Origin: Flavobacterium psychrophilum | Lineage (GTDB): Bacteria; Bacteroidota; Bacteroidia; Flavobacteriales; Flavobacteriaceae | DNA: 31,874 bases | Direction of reading: 5' to 3' | Assembly: GCA_945878515.1 (NCBI GenBank) | Contig: CAMCTL010000020.1 | Span: 1-31,874 of the forward strand | Shown: positions 31,188-31,874 of the stretch, in pieces | How the letters are laid out: each line of letters opens with the position of its first letter | Position numbering within the stretch: the stretch's first letter is position 1 | Notes under the pieces: model-generated | Told to the model about the DNA's origin: nothing | What the model saw: only the letters and a program-made list of their open reading frames with translations | Database searches by the model: none | Translations under genes and position numbers: made by a program

Positions 31188-31751
31188 TTAAAATTCTTGA
31201 TTCAATTGCCGAATCACTTTCGCAGGATTACCAACTGCTAATGAATTATCGGGAATGTCTTTCGTTACGACTGAACCTGCTCCAATCACACAACCCTTTC
31301 CTATGTTTATTCCGGGAAGAATAATGGAATTTCCGCCTATCCAGCAATCGTCTCCGATAGAAATAGGCAAAGCGTTTTCGAGTGTTTTTCTTAAATCTGC
31401 TTCAAGTGGATGATTTGCTGTATAGATTTGAACTCCAGGCGCAAAAAATACATTGTTACCAATCGTTACTTTTGCGCCATCTAAAATTACACAATTTACA
31501 TTAAAATACACATTGTCTCCACAAGTAATATTATAGCCATAATCACAAAAAAATGGCGGTTCGATGTAGAGATTGGCGCCTGTGTTAGGAATTAATTCTT
31601 GAATTATTTCTCTTGCTTTTTTGGTTATTCGATATTCAATGACATTGAGTCTATGCAGAAGATTCTTCGCTTTACGACGTTCTTTTACTAAAATTGAATC
31701 GCCAGCCAAGTATTGTTCTCCAGCAATCATTTTTTCTTTTTCGGTTTTCAT
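31188..31751 (-). CDS. Maltose/galactoside-type sugar O-acetyltransferase
   Basis: The 187-residue protein has the acetyltransferase N-terminal helix (MKTEKEKMIAGEQYLAGD) of the maltose and galactoside acetyltransferase family. It is followed by a left-handed beta-helix of hexapeptide repeats (ITCGDNVYFNVNCVILDG, ISIGDDCWIGG, IGKGCVIGAGSVVTKDIP). H114 in YTANHPLEAD is the catalytic base. It transfers acetyl from acetyl-CoA to a sugar hydroxyl; the sugar is not specified. A TTG nine nt upstream would add MHF, but ATG 31751 begins with the usual family start. It stands alone, 243 nt from the SulP gene. Confidence 0.93.
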   Translation of the reverse strand: MKTEKEKMIAGEQYLAGDSILVKERRKAKNLLHRLNVIEYRITKKAREIIQELIPNTGANLYIEPPFFCDYGYNITCGDNVYFNVNCVILDGAKVTIGNNVFFAPGVQIYTANHPLEADLRKTLENALPISIGDDCWIGGNSIILPGINIGKGCVIGAGSVVTKDIPDNSLAVGNPAKVIRQLNQEF

Positions 31752-31874
31752 AAAGTGCAATTGGTTTTGGTAAATATAATTGAAATTACAATTCAGTCTT
31801 CAATTTAAACAATTCAGTTACTTAATATTTCAAATTTTTTATTCTCTAAATACATTTGCCTCATCAAAATTTTA

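Overview
The window looks like chromosomal DNA of a low-GC Bacteroidota bacterium, most likely a Flavobacterium or close relative. Several intergenic regions carry the Bacteroidota -7 promoter box TAnnTTTG, with no clear Shine-Dalgarno sequences. The core genes (pyrG, yidC, tpiA, a BT_3928-type DoxX protein, an NdpA-type nucleoid protein) are of Bacteroidota type. No rRNA, tRNA, CRISPR array or intact insertion sequence was seen. All identifications come from reading motifs by eye; no database search was run.

Positions 1-7.9 kb are accessory and resemble a defence island. The window opens inside a WYL-domain regulator. It is followed with no gap by a DEDDh exonuclease, then 32 nt later by a DUF262 protein, then after 3 nt by a second DUF262 protein that carries a C-terminal DUF1524/HNH nuclease. 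This tandem plausibly forms one operon ending at a hairpin terminator (4467-4499), and is a candidate GmrSD-related (type IV restriction-like) anti-phage locus with its own regulator and exonuclease. Next come a headless DnaB-like ATPase with degenerate catalytic positions, an unrecognised 190-aa protein, a 76-aa protein with two Asp-box-like motifs, and a RhuM-family protein. The first three of these are each preceded by a copy (one partial) of the same roughly 75-bp leader element.

Positions 7.9-15.6 kb hold a metallophosphoesterase, then a minus-strand cluster reading cysE, cysM, SGNH hydrolase, aldo/keto reductase. The two cys genes make cysteine from serine. After them lie an unusual array of ten 21-bp repeats coding for heptapeptides, an Smr-domain protein, a two-repeat lipoprotein, and a cysteine desulfurase with a near-leaderless promoter.

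Positions 15.9-19.3 kb carry three exported proteins on the plus strand (M48-type metalloprotease, an unrecognised 490-aa protein, a small beta-barrel-like protein) in a compact arrangement. From 19.5 to 22.5 kb the minus strand reads BT_3928/DoxX protein, small membrane protein, TlpA-like thioredoxin, tpiA.

Positions 22.5-31.9 kb are mainly housekeeping: pyrG with a structured leader, yidC, an NdpA-like protein, a pRiA4b ORF-3-like protein, a SulP anion transporter and a sugar O-acetyltransferase. The gaps here hold many REP-like palindromes and inverted repeats, including an inverted REP pair at 28457-28614.
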